Assembly (NCBI GenBank): GCA_017472255.1 | Contig: JAFUQU010000038.1 | Span: 1 to 64,000, forward strand | Source of the DNA: Clostridia bacterium | GTDB lineage: Bacteria > Bacillota > Clostridia > Oscillospirales > CAG-272 | Length of the DNA stretch: 64,000 bases | Direction of reading: 5' to 3' | In this document: piece by piece, positions 43,289-51,628 of the stretch | Layout of the letters: every line of letters begins with the position of its first letter | Numbering within the stretch: the stretch's first letter is position 1 | Notes under the pieces: generated by a model | Database searches by the model: none | Seen by the model: only the letters and a program-made list of their open reading frames with translations | What the model was told of the DNA's origin: nothing | Position numbers and translations under genes: made by a program

Positions 43289-44169
43289 AAATCGACCGTT
43301 TGATCGGCATCCTCACCGTCCTCCAGCAGCGCGGCAAAGTGACGGCGCCCTATCTCGCTGAGCGCTTTGAGGTCTCCCGCCGCACCATCAGCCGGGACAT
43401 CGACATTCTCTGCCAGGCGGGCATTCCCATCGTCACCACACAGGGCGGAGACGGCGGCATCTCGCTGATGGAAGGCTTCTGTTTGGACACCACCGCCTTC
43501 ACACGGGACGAGCTGTCCGCCATCCTCACCGGGCTGGGGTCACTGGACAGCGTGCGGCAGGTGGGCAGCGCGCTGTCCGGGAAGCTGGGTGCAGAAGGTC
43601 TTGCCGACGATATGACCATTGATCTGTCCTCCTTCTATCAGGACGATCTGGCTGACAAAATCTCGCGTCTTCGAACTGCCATCCGCAAAAAAAAGCAGGT
43701 CTGCTTCCGCTATTACTACCCCAAAGGCGAGGCAGACAAGCGTGTGGAACCGTACCGCATCGTGTTCAAATGGTCGGACTGGTACCTGTTCGGCTTCTGC
43801 ACCGAGCGGCAAGATTTCCGGCTGTACAAGCTGCGCCGCCTGTGGGAGCTGACCGAGGGTGAGTTCTTCGAACCGCGCCCCATCCCGCCGCAGAAGGAGG
43901 AGCTTGGAACCAACATGACCGATGATTATTTCATCACCGCCGTCTATCATCCGTCGCTGAAATACCGTCTGGTGGAGGAATATGGTCCTCACTCCTTCAC
44001 GGTGTTGGAGGACGGGCGGCTCTGGACACGCTGGGGCTTCACCAATCCCGGCGACGCGGTGCTGAGGTTCCTTTCCTACGGCGATCGGGTGGAGGTGCTT
44101 GACCCGCCGGAAATGCGGGAGCGCATGAAGGAAGCCATTGAAAAAATGGCGGCGCTCTATCGAACATGA
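43285..44169 (+). CDS. HTH-WYL domain transcriptional regulator
   Basis: The 294-residue protein has an N-terminal HTH (VTAPYLAERFEVSRRTISRDIDIL) and a WYL-type sensing domain (about 135-215) with CFRYYYPKG, VEPYRIVFKWSDWYLFGFC and the basic patch FRLYKLRRL. A C-terminal extension domain is present (about 225-290). WYL domains bind single-stranded nucleic acid or small ligands. The pairing with an AraC gene by 4-base overlap is unusual. It may act on the downstream DUF3795 and AlkZ-like genes. Confidence 0.9.
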   Translation: MKIDRLIGILTVLQQRGKVTAPYLAERFEVSRRTISRDIDILCQAGIPIVTTQGGDGGISLMEGFCLDTTAFTRDELSAILTGLGSLDSVRQVGSALSGKLGAEGLADDMTIDLSSFYQDDLADKISRLRTAIRKKKQVCFRYYYPKGEADKRVEPYRIVFKWSDWYLFGFCTERQDFRLYKLRRLWELTEGEFFEPRPIPPQKEELGTNMTDDYFITAVYHPSLKYRLVEEYGPHSFTVLEDGRLWTRWGFTNPGDAVLRFLSYGDRVEVLDPPEMRERMKEAIEKMAALYRT

Positions 44170-44226
44170 CAGACTGTTGTCCTGTTCGATGTGGTAGAAT
44201 AGAGAAAAAACATGGAGGACATCATC

Positions 44227-44505
44227 ATGAAACCTGTCATCGACTCACGCTGCGGTCTGCACTGCACCGGCTGCAGCTTCAAGGATTCTCACCACTGCGG
44301 CGGCTGCATAGAAACGAACGGCCATCCCTTCCACGGAGAATGCCCCGTGGCAGTCTGCGCACAGAAGCGGGGATTTGTTCACTGCGGGCAGTGTCCCGAT
44401 CTGCCCTGTCAACTGCTGACCGACTATTCCTGCGACCCGGAGCATGGCGATTTACCGAAGGGCGCACGGATTGAACAGTGCAGGAGATGGAAAAATGCTG
44501 AGTGA
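44227..44505 (+). CDS. Cys-rich DUF3795 protein
   Basis: The start at 44227 has GGAGG 8 bases before it. The 92-residue protein has twelve or more Cys in CxxC-like patterns (CGLHCTGC, CGGCIE, CGQCPDLPC, SCDPEHG), the DUF3795 pattern thought to bind metal. No enzymatic role is established. The downstream gene overlaps by 11 bases, so they are linked. Confidence 0.85.
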   Translation: MKPVIDSRCGLHCTGCSFKDSHHCGGCIETNGHPFHGECPVAVCAQKRGFVHCGQCPDLPCQLLTDYSCDPEHGDLPKGARIEQCRRWKNAE

Positions 44506-45544
44506 TGCCGCAATCATCGCACTGCGCATGGCGCGCCAACACCTGACCACCCGCGCAGGTCAGGAGGAATACCTGTCGCTTTATCGCGATCTCCAGCCGG
44601 GACAGAATGTCTACTGGAACGGCTTCGGCGACCCGCCCTCGCTCACCTTCCGCGCCGCCTTCGACGATATCGCCTTCAATCGGGAGCGGCAGAGTGAACG
44701 CGCGCTGGTAAAGGGACGTTTCGCGGGCGGAAATCTTGGCTGGATTATGCCGGAGGACATGGAGCTGTTCGCCGCCCTCTACCGCAAGCCGCTGGACAAT
44801 CCCACCCGGACGCAGTGGCTTGTGCTTGATCTGATCGAGCGTCAGGGCCCGTTGAACATTCAGCAGATCAAGGAGGAAACCGGTCTGCTGGTCAAGGAGA
44901 TTACCCCTGTCCTGCACCGTTTGCAGGAAGCTTTTCTCATCTACGAAGATCAGTACGACGGCGAATGGGATCGGGGATGGTACCGTTTCGACGAATTCTT
45001 TCCCGATCTGAAGCCAGGCAGGCTCACCCGGCATGAGGCACTGTGTCAAATTCTCCCCCGCTTTGCCCATCGGCAGGTGCACTTCGACGAAGCCATGGCG
45101 AAGGCGTACTACCGTCTGCCCGCGAAGGATATTCGCGCCGCGCTGACCGCGTTGACTGACACGGGAAGGCTGACGGTCGTGGGCGGCGGCTATATGCTGC
45201 CCGATGATGCGGCGCTGACGGCGATTGATGTTCCCGCGCCTCATTTTGTGTATGCCATGCACCGCAACGATTTTCTGTATAAATCGAACGAACCGCTGCT
45301 GAAGGAGCGTTTCCTGCCCATGCTGGAAAGGCTGCCCTACGACCATGATCCGCTGCAATATCTGTTGATTGACGGGGAATTCCGTGGCGTTGTGGTCGGG
45401 CATTTCCACAACGGGCCATACGATCTGAACGATGTGGTATGTGACCTGCCGGACGCCCAATCCCGCAGGGAGGAGATCATCGCCGCCGTAGCGGCGGCGA
45501 ACTTCGGGCAGCTGCCTATACGGTTTATGGGTGAGCCGGTATAG
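44495..45544 (+). CDS. AlkZ-like winged-helix DNA-binding protein (HTH_42 family)
   Basis: The start at 44495 lies inside the preceding gene behind AGGAGATGGAAAA. The 349-residue protein is made of winged-helix repeats, starting LSDAAIIALRMARQHL, with WLVLDLIERQGPLNIQQIKEETGLLVKEITPVLHRLQ in the middle. This resembles the AlkZ/YcaQ family of DNA glycosylases that open crosslinks or remove alkylated bases. The diagnostic QxQ catalytic motif is not evident, so it may be one of the AlkZ-related proteins of unknown function. The closing segment (DPLQYLLIDGEFRGVVVGHF) fits the family. Confidence 0.72.
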   Translation: MLSDAAIIALRMARQHLTTRAGQEEYLSLYRDLQPGQNVYWNGFGDPPSLTFRAAFDDIAFNRERQSERALVKGRFAGGNLGWIMPEDMELFAALYRKPLDNPTRTQWLVLDLIERQGPLNIQQIKEETGLLVKEITPVLHRLQEAFLIYEDQYDGEWDRGWYRFDEFFPDLKPGRLTRHEALCQILPRFAHRQVHFDEAMAKAYYRLPAKDIRAALTALTDTGRLTVVGGGYMLPDDAALTAIDVPAPHFVYAMHRNDFLYKSNEPLLKERFLPMLERLPYDHDPLQYLLIDGEFRGVVVGHFHNGPYDLNDVVCDLPDAQSRREEIIAAVAAANFGQLPIRFMGEPV

Positions 45545-45563
45545 CAGCGGGAATACATATGAC

Positions 45564-45596
45564 AAAAGGTTCGAATCCACGGACTCGAACCTTTTC
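45564..45596. terminator. Bidirectional terminator between the AlkZ-like gene and the AraC gene
   Basis: Perfect stem AAAAGGTTCGA/TCGAACCTTTT around a 10-base loop; convergent genes on both sides. Confidence 0.85.
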
Positions 45597-45601
45597 CTGT
45601 T

Positions 45602-46447
45602 TTATGATAATGGATTATGCCATTTATGCGGATGATCGGTTGTGCGCCAGTCGCGCGGCGTCATGCCGCTCCTTTCGATAAACACGCGGTTGAAGGTGCG
45701 AATCGACAGAAAGCCGCTCTCCATCGCAACCTCTGAAATACTGAGCGAGGTATCGCGCAGCAGCAGACGCGCCTTATTGATGCGCAGATTGTGCAGATGC
45801 TCCTTAAACGTATAGCCTGTGTTCTTTTTAATCAGCGATGACAGATACTGCGTGGATATGCCGATATCCTGCGCGGCGTCATATGTGTTGAAGCTCGGAT
45901 CATCGTAATGCACGTCCAGATAACACATAATCCGCCGGATAAGTTCGGCTTCGATGGGACGATGTGTGAGCTGTTCCGTCCCGACGTATTCAAGATGATA
46001 CATGAGCAGAGCGGTGATCAGCGGGCTGTAATAGGAATGACTGTCAATGCTGATGGTGCATCGTTTCTTGCTTCCCATCGAAAGGAGCAGCGGCTGTAAT
46101 ATAGCATCCAGATACTCGCGTTCCCCGCCCTCATAATGGTAAAACGGATTTTCGGGGATGGTTGACGCAAACATACTCTCCCCTGTGCTGAAGCACTGCG
46201 GCTGGATGATAAAGAAAAACTTCAGACCGTCTTCGAGCTTGGTATATTCATGCACCTGATAGGGATAGGATACGGCAAGGCTTCCCGCGCCAAGTTCAGC
46301 CGTCTTTCCGTCAATACAAACCCGTTCCCGTCCGGACAAGATATAGATAAGCTCCACCGCGCTGTGAAAATGCGCGGGAAAATCCACGGTTTCCATCCGT
46401 CCGAAGGTCATATGGTTTGACTTTACCATCTCATAATACGCTTTCAT
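45602..46447 (-). CDS. AraC-family regulator of the lipoprotein gene at 46611
   Basis: The 281-residue protein has the cupin-type N-terminus (PAHFHSAVELIYILSGRERVCIDGK, with a His cluster) and the C-terminal double HTH (about 180-275) with NTYDAAQDIGISTQYLSSLIKKNTGYTFKEHL and ISEVAMESGFLSIRTFNRVFIERSGMTPRDWR. It is divergent from the solute-binding lipoprotein gene with about 160 bases between starts and so likely activates it in response to a sugar. Confidence 0.9.
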   Translation of the reverse strand: MKAYYEMVKSNHMTFGRMETVDFPAHFHSAVELIYILSGRERVCIDGKTAELGAGSLAVSYPYQVHEYTKLEDGLKFFFIIQPQCFSTGESMFASTIPENPFYHYEGGEREYLDAILQPLLLSMGSKKRCTISIDSHSYYSPLITALLMYHLEYVGTEQLTHRPIEAELIRRIMCYLDVHYDDPSFNTYDAAQDIGISTQYLSSLIKKNTGYTFKEHLHNLRINKARLLLRDTSLSISEVAMESGFLSIRTFNRVFIERSGMTPRDWRTTDHPHKWHNPLS

Positions 46448-46555
46448 ATGCTCACCTCATATTTATTTTACCATTATGTCCCGAAAAAATCAAGTCGGAT
46501 GGCTTTACTAATTATGATTATTATCATTTTTGTCCGATATCCGCTCCGATTTGAC

Positions 46556-46584
46556 TTGAATATAAAATAGGAATATAGTATAAT
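46556..46584 (+). promoter_or_regulatory. Promoter of the lipoprotein gene at 46611
   Basis: TTGAAT (46556-46561) and TATAAT (46579-46584), 17 bases apart. Confidence 0.72.
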
Positions 46585-46610
46585 GAATAAAAAACATGGA
46601 GGTTATATCT

Positions 46611-48011
46611 ATGAAACGTACAATCAGTTTAACCATGGCAATCCTGCTCGCGGCTTCCTTCTCTTCCTGCGGACAGACGGAGCCGTCAACAGACAGCGGC
46701 GATACCACCACTGCCCCCGCTGTAACTACCAATCCTGAACCTTACAGCGGCATCAATCTCGACGGCTACACCATGCGCGTACTCAACTGGGAGGGAAAGC
46801 TGTGGAATACGCAGTCCGTGCTCGACTACGAGGAGCAGACGGGCGACAGCGTGAGCGACGCGATTTATGCCCGCAACCGCACTGTCGAGGAAAAGCTCAA
46901 CATGACGCTTGAGGTGGTATATCCGCCCAGCGGAAACTGCCAGACGGATTTTCTCAAAACCATGAACGCAGGCGAGGACACATACGACGCGATATTCAAT
47001 AAATCCAGTGAAATATCCGCCAATATGGCATCGGGATATCTCTACAATTTGTACGAGCTTGACGCCATCGATCTCGATCAGCCCTGGTGGTATACCACGT
47101 TCAACCAGAATATGATCCTCGAAGGCGACAAGCTGTATCAGATTGCCACGCCCGCACATCTGATGAGCTTTGACATGACGGTCGCCTGCTACTTCAACAA
47201 GGAAATTATCGAACACTACAATCTGGATATGCCCTACGACACCGTTCGGGAGGGAAAATGGACGTATGACGCCATGCTCTCCTATATGAAGCAGTGCATC
47301 AATCTCAACGGCGACGAAGCGTTCAGCGAGACCGGCAGCTCCACATACGGAGTCGCCACCTTCAGCGGCTGGCTCGGCATCCTCACCGGCAATGCGGATG
47401 GTCTGGTCAAGCTGGAAGCGGACGGCACACCCTACTTCGCGGGAGCCAGTGAGAAGTTCTACAATGTCATCGACAAAATGACCGAGGTATTTGTCGGAGA
47501 CGGTCATCACTGCGGAAACGCGGACACATATGACGATCTTTTTGCCGAGGGACACTCGCTTTTCTCGATCATCTCCATTGGCAACGCCAGCGTTTTCCGC
47601 GAAATGGATTATGAATACGGAATTCTGCCCGCTCCGAAGTACAGCGAAAGTGAGGAATATAAATCTCCGATGGGAATTTCCCTGCTGCTCGGCATACCGT
47701 CCACCAGCACTACCGCAGAGAAGACCGCAATTGCCTTTGACGCCCTCTCCTATTACAGCTATAATGACGTTATGCCCGCGTATTATAACTCTCTCTGCTA
47801 TAAGGGACTGCGCGATGAGGATTCTATCGATATGCTTGAAATTATCAGCGATTCGCGCTGGGCAGACATCGGCTGTGTATACGGATGGACTTATGACCTG
47901 CTGAGCAATCTTAGCAGCAAGCTGCTGAGCGGCAATCTCAATACCGCGTCTCTGATTGAAACCAACAAGAATACGGTGGAAAGCAAAATCAACAGCGCCA
48001 TGAACTACTGA
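46611..48011 (+). CDS. Extracellular carbohydrate-binding lipoprotein (ABC-type solute-binding protein)
   Basis: The start at 46611 has GGAGG 10 bases before it. The 466-residue protein has a signal peptide with lipobox FSSCGQ and a Thr/Ser-rich linker, then a family 1 binding-protein body with YTMRVLNWEGK, SDAIYARNRTVEEKLN, DTVREGKWTYDAMLSYMKQ and YGVATFSGWLG. It belongs to the same subfamily as 38557-40029 and the remnants at 16131 and 38401. It is monocistronic: promoter, gene, terminator. No permease or ATPase gene is near, so it either shares a transporter encoded elsewhere or serves as a surface receptor. Confidence 0.9.
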   Translation: MKRTISLTMAILLAASFSSCGQTEPSTDSGDTTTAPAVTTNPEPYSGINLDGYTMRVLNWEGKLWNTQSVLDYEEQTGDSVSDAIYARNRTVEEKLNMTLEVVYPPSGNCQTDFLKTMNAGEDTYDAIFNKSSEISANMASGYLYNLYELDAIDLDQPWWYTTFNQNMILEGDKLYQIATPAHLMSFDMTVACYFNKEIIEHYNLDMPYDTVREGKWTYDAMLSYMKQCINLNGDEAFSETGSSTYGVATFSGWLGILTGNADGLVKLEADGTPYFAGASEKFYNVIDKMTEVFVGDGHHCGNADTYDDLFAEGHSLFSIISIGNASVFREMDYEYGILPAPKYSESEEYKSPMGISLLLGIPSTSTTAEKTAIAFDALSYYSYNDVMPAYYNSLCYKGLRDEDSIDMLEIISDSRWADIGCVYGWTYDLLSNLSSKLLSGNLNTASLIETNKNTVESKINSAMNY

Positions 48012-48051
48012 TTAGACCATATCGGGCGCGAAAATCATATCGGAATATTGA

Positions 48052-48080
48052 ACGGTGAGGGTCGTCCGACCCTCACCGTC
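48052..48080. terminator. Bidirectional terminator between the lipoprotein gene and the MerR gene
   Basis: Perfect stem ACGGTGAGGGTCG paired with CGACCCTCACCGT, very short loop, followed by TCTTCCTTATTT. Confidence 0.85.
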
Positions 48081-48084
48081 TTCC

Positions 48085-48813
48085 TTATTTCTGGCAATAA
48101 ATCAAAATCGCCTGCTTCACAAATTCCGCGGTGCCCTCTCCGCCTGCACGGTCGATATTGCGCCGGAAGCGCTCGTCCGCTGTGTACATCTGCCCAAGCC
48201 CGAGAAAAATCTCGTCCGTGCAGGTGTAGTAATGCTTCGTGATAAAGCTCTGCAAATCGGAAATCTTCTTCTGCACAGCCGGGTCATCCGGCGGCAGACT
48301 GCGCATGGCACCGATCTGGGCGAACAGCGCCATCATCTCCTTTGCGGAATCCGCCAGCGTTTGATCGTCCAGCTTTCCTGTCCTATCTTCATATTCCCGA
48401 TATGCTTGGGTCTGCCCCCACTTGGCTTTCGCTTCGGCTTTATACCGCTCAATTTCGGTTTTATCAAAAGCTTCAAACTTCATGCTCTTCACTCCTTTGC
48501 ACTGTAATTCACGGGCAAAAGAAATCAACTCGCCGATACGTTTCTGCTGCATTTCCAGCAAGGCAATCTGCTGTGTCAGTGCTTCCGTCGGGTCGAAGAC
48601 CGGACAGTCGAGAATCGCTTTGATTTCTTTCAATGGGAACTGCAATTCACGAAACAGCAATATGCTCTGCAAACGGCTGAGTGCCGCATCGTCATACAGG
48701 CGATAGCCCGCTTCGGTGACTTTCGTGGGTTTCAAAAGCCCGATCGCGTCATAATGATGCAGTGTGCGCACACTGACACCTGTGAGTTTGCTTACTTCAT
48801 TTACAGTCCGCAT
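48085..48813 (-). CDS. MerR-family regulator of the TipAL type
   Basis: The start at 48813 is set by GGAGGG 6 bases before the ATG that opens MRTVNEVSKLTGVSVRTLHHYDAIGLLKP, the MerR DNA-binding N-terminus. A coiled linker (to about 115) and a TipAS-type effector domain (about 120-242) follow, with FEAFDKTEIERYKAEAKAKWGQ and MYTADERFRRNIDR. TipAS domains trap thiopeptide antibiotics or other bulky ligands, and the regulator then bends promoter DNA to activate drug-response genes. 242 residues, as usual. It lies downstream of the sigma-factor gene on the same strand, with 118 bases between them. Confidence 0.9.
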   Translation of the reverse strand: MRTVNEVSKLTGVSVRTLHHYDAIGLLKPTKVTEAGYRLYDDAALSRLQSILLFRELQFPLKEIKAILDCPVFDPTEALTQQIALLEMQQKRIGELISFARELQCKGVKSMKFEAFDKTEIERYKAEAKAKWGQTQAYREYEDRTGKLDDQTLADSAKEMMALFAQIGAMRSLPPDDPAVQKKISDLQSFITKHYYTCTDEIFLGLGQMYTADERFRRNIDRAGGEGTAEFVKQAILIYCQK

Positions 48814-48931
48814 TGTCATCCCTCCGTGTACGTCTATTATAAACCATGACGCAGCGTCAGAGTCAATAGCGTTCACATAAACGTTACATTTTTCTCGTTC
48901 CGGCGTATCATTGCTATATCCGCTTGTTTTG

Positions 48932-50557
48932 CTATTCTTCCATAACCAGCAGTGCCGCCGGAACCTTGCAGTCCACATTCTTCAACAGCAGCCCATCCTC
49001 CATCGCGCGATACAGGAACGCCATCGCAACACTGTCACGACTGTGCAGATATTGCTGCCACTTCGGAACGCTCGTCAGATGAGACGGCACCTTCACACAG
49101 GTACGGCGGATCAGCGCGGCAAGGGTGTCGTTCAGCTTATCGAAGATCGGCTTGCCCAGCTTGTCTGCCAGCCGTTTTTCCGCCCGATATTCCTCAAGCG
49201 TCAGCACCGGAATATCCAGCGAAACCGCGCTATCCTTTTTCAGCAGACCGTATTCGATCAGCACATCCGCCGATTCCAACACGCCCGGCTCCAGCGTACT
49301 ACTGTCTCTGCCGGAATGCAGCTCAAACATCCATTTGATTTGCTCCTTGCCCAGATAATTGTACGGAAGTCCGCCAAGCGCCGTGCCGTAGCAGCACAGC
49401 GTGATGCCCTTCAAACCGTAGACGTCATTGAGCCGCTCCCCGGATTCGCCGTCGATGCTGTATTTCCAATATTCCGCGTCCGTTCTGCTGTCATAATTGG
49501 CCGGATAACGGAATCCCATCGCCAGCCAGCGTCCGCCATGCTTTCGGTACGGGTATTCTTCATAGGGCATCGCCCCGGCAACCATGTCGGAAACATCGAA
49601 CACCACGCATAGCATCAGGGAAATGCCGTAATGCAGTTCCAGCTTTGCGCGCGAACGCTCATCCTGCCGGATATAATAATCGGTCCCGCGCAGAGCGGTC
49701 ATCGCGGAAGCGATATCTTCCCGTATCTGCGCATAATGTTCGTCCGCATAACGCAGCTGCTCCCTGAAATTGGCATATAAATTCTCACGTGTATACTGGA
49801 TGAAATCGCTGTACACCTTTCCCCCGTCGGTTCGCGCCATCAGCTCGCCGTCCACAAGACGGCTGACAACCGGCTCGATGAAACCGACGGGTACGCCCAG
49901 CGCTCTGCCGATTTCCACCTCGTTCAGCGGCTTCTCGTATGCGGCAATCAGAATATTCTGCGCCAGCGCATCGTCATAGCCGACCAGCGAAAACGGTTCA
50001 TGATGAAGACCCGTGCCACCCGAACAAGCGATTTGCAAAATCTCCGGCTCATAGCTTTGCTTTGTGAAATTTTCCATATCCTCTACTCCTTTTCGCACCT
50101 GCTGACGTCCCTTATTCAGCCTGCTCTTGACCGTTCCCGACGGAATCGCCATCGCCGCCGCAATCTGCTCGATGGTCTCGCCGTGCATATAGAACCGCAC
50201 AAACACCTCGCGATGCGTCCTCGCCAGATAGCCAACCTCGCGGCGGATGGCTTCCAGCGCTTCATCGGTATCCTCCGCCTCGTCGGCGCATGGTTCTCGG
50301 AAGGCTTCGTCCATCATCCAGCAGTCATAGCTGATGGTGGGATGGCGGTATTTTTCCCGGAGCCAGTCGCAATGCTTGTTGGATAAAATCCGTTTCAGCC
50401 ACGGCCAGAAATTGTCCGGCGTATATCCGCGGGAGAGACTCTGCCACGCGGCGAGGAAGGTTTCCTGCGTAATCTCCTCCGCTTCGTCGGCGTTTCCGGT
50501 CAGCCGCAGGGCAGCGTAATAAAGGGAGTCAACGTATTTGGTTAATTCGTGTTCCAT
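48932..50557 (-). CDS. ECF-like sigma factor with a long C-terminal winged-helix extension
   Basis: The start at 50557 follows AAAGGAT. The 541-residue protein begins with a sigma-70 region 2 (LYYAALRLTGNADEAEEITQETFLAAWQSL) and region 4 (MHGETIEQIAAAMAIPSGTVKSRLNKGRQQVRKG), which ends near residue 160. About 380 residues follow. They begin with a winged-helix-like stretch (NILIAAYEKPLNEVEIGRALGVPVGFIEPVVSRLV), then a domain with no motif known to me (GGRWLAMGFRYP, ALGGLPYNYLGKEQIKWMFELHSG). No anti-sigma gene is adjacent, so the extension may do that job in cis. Promoter selectivity is unknown. Confidence 0.82.
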   Translation of the reverse strand: MEHELTKYVDSLYYAALRLTGNADEAEEITQETFLAAWQSLSRGYTPDNFWPWLKRILSNKHCDWLREKYRHPTISYDCWMMDEAFREPCADEAEDTDEALEAIRREVGYLARTHREVFVRFYMHGETIEQIAAAMAIPSGTVKSRLNKGRQQVRKGVEDMENFTKQSYEPEILQIACSGGTGLHHEPFSLVGYDDALAQNILIAAYEKPLNEVEIGRALGVPVGFIEPVVSRLVDGELMARTDGGKVYSDFIQYTRENLYANFREQLRYADEHYAQIREDIASAMTALRGTDYYIRQDERSRAKLELHYGISLMLCVVFDVSDMVAGAMPYEEYPYRKHGGRWLAMGFRYPANYDSRTDAEYWKYSIDGESGERLNDVYGLKGITLCCYGTALGGLPYNYLGKEQIKWMFELHSGRDSSTLEPGVLESADVLIEYGLLKKDSAVSLDIPVLTLEEYRAEKRLADKLGKPIFDKLNDTLAALIRRTCVKVPSHLTSVPKWQQYLHSRDSVAMAFLYRAMEDGLLLKNVDCKVPAALLVMEE

Positions 50558-50572
50558 GGTTTGCAATCCTTT

Positions 50573-50584
50573 GAAAGTACTTTC
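50573..50584. repeat. 12-bp palindrome upstream of the sigma factor gene
   Basis: GAAAGTACTTTC is a perfect palindrome 15 bases upstream of the sigma gene start, just before the ribosome site. It may be an operator for a dimeric regulator, or chance. Confidence 0.3.
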
Positions 50585-50686
50585 GTCAATCAAGTCGGCG
50601 AAAGGGAGTAAAGGTTCACGGACACCGGAAAATTATTTTACAGTCCCAGCTTTTCAATCATCGCGTCCATCCGCTGAACTGCCTCA

Positions 50687-51508
50687 TCACCGCCGCCTGA
50701 CCCGGCTGGGCAGCATCCCGGTCTCGCGCTTGTAAATTTTCGAGAAATAATTGTAGTCGTACAGCCCCACCGCCTCGGCGGCTTCGGCAACGGTTGCCCC
50801 TTCGCGAAGCAGGGACGTAGCCTTCTCCACCCGCTTTCTGCGGATATACGCCGCAATGCCGCAGCCAAAATAATCCCCCGCAATGCGATAGAGCCGGTTT
50901 CGGCTGATGCCGAACTGATCGCACAGAGCGTCCGCCGACAGATCGGCAGACAGATTGTCGTCAATATAGCGGGACAAACGGATGACGATGCTGCCGTCGT
51001 CCACGGATATCAGCTCACGCACCCATAAATAGCAGGCGCAGGTTTCCATCAGCTTAGCCGCCGCACGAATTTCCTCATCGCTGCGGGTTGACAGCCCCTC
51101 GATCAGGCGGGACGCATCGTCGGGGATGAATTTCTCCGCATAGTCCACCAGCTGATCGAAGTGTTCCGCCTTCGATTCCTGGCTGATATTCTGTCCGAGC
51201 ATGATATATCCCAGATTGATGCCGTCCATTTTCAGGGGAAGCACCGCTTCGGTCAGCCCGGCATGGCAGGAATAAATATACAGCCGATCGGTCTGGCAGC
51301 AGAGCCGGCAGGCTTCCTCGTCGCAGTTTCCGCAAAGCCTGCGGGCGCGGGAATCCTGCTTGATGCGGGTGCAGAACTCGCAGTCCTCGTCCGGCCACGC
51401 GCAGAGCTTATTGAAGGAATCGTCGAAAATCACCAGCCGCATTCCGGTCAGCGTATGGAAATCCCGCAGCAGCTCCCGCAGCTTATCGGTGTCAAATCGG
51501 ATGTTCAT
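50687..51508 (-). CDS. PocR-domain AraC-family regulator
   Basis: The start at 51508 follows GGGGAG. The 273-residue protein has an N-terminal PocR-type sensory domain (about 1-150) with a Cys cluster (CEFC, CGNCDEEACRLC) and the block YIYSCHAGLTEAVLPLKMDGINLGYIMLGQ. The C-terminal AraC double HTH (about 180-273) has LSADALCDQFGISRNRLYRIAGDYFGCGIAAYIRRKR and VAEAAEAVGLYDYNYFSKIYKRETGMLPSRVR. PocR domains bind small organic ligands such as diols or sugars. It is divergent from the isomerase operon and very likely controls it. The AAGTGCGTTATAAT region between holds its promoter. Confidence 0.9.
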   Translation of the reverse strand: MNIRFDTDKLRELLRDFHTLTGMRLVIFDDSFNKLCAWPDEDCEFCTRIKQDSRARRLCGNCDEEACRLCCQTDRLYIYSCHAGLTEAVLPLKMDGINLGYIMLGQNISQESKAEHFDQLVDYAEKFIPDDASRLIEGLSTRSDEEIRAAAKLMETCACYLWVRELISVDDGSIVIRLSRYIDDNLSADLSADALCDQFGISRNRLYRIAGDYFGCGIAAYIRRKRVEKATSLLREGATVAEAAEAVGLYDYNYFSKIYKRETGMLPSRVRRR

Positions 51509-51559
51509 ATTCAATCTCCCCGGTACAAAATTACAGATTTCGGTATGGTTCTGTCTATC

Positions 51560-51588
51560 ATTATAACGCACTTTTGTGATAAAATCAA
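51560..51588 (-). promoter_or_regulatory. Promoter of the PocR-AraC gene
   Basis: On the minus strand TTGATT (complement of 51583-51588) and TATAAT (complement of 51560-51565), 17 bases apart. Confidence 0.7.
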
Positions 51589-51628
51589 TAGTAGAAACAA
51601 AATTTAATTTTAGAAAGGAATTCCCGCC

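Noticed and set aside
45568..45578. GGTTCGAATCC resembling the T-arm of a tRNA
   Set aside because: There is no anticodon or acceptor stem around it, and the bases form a perfect terminator hairpin between convergent genes.
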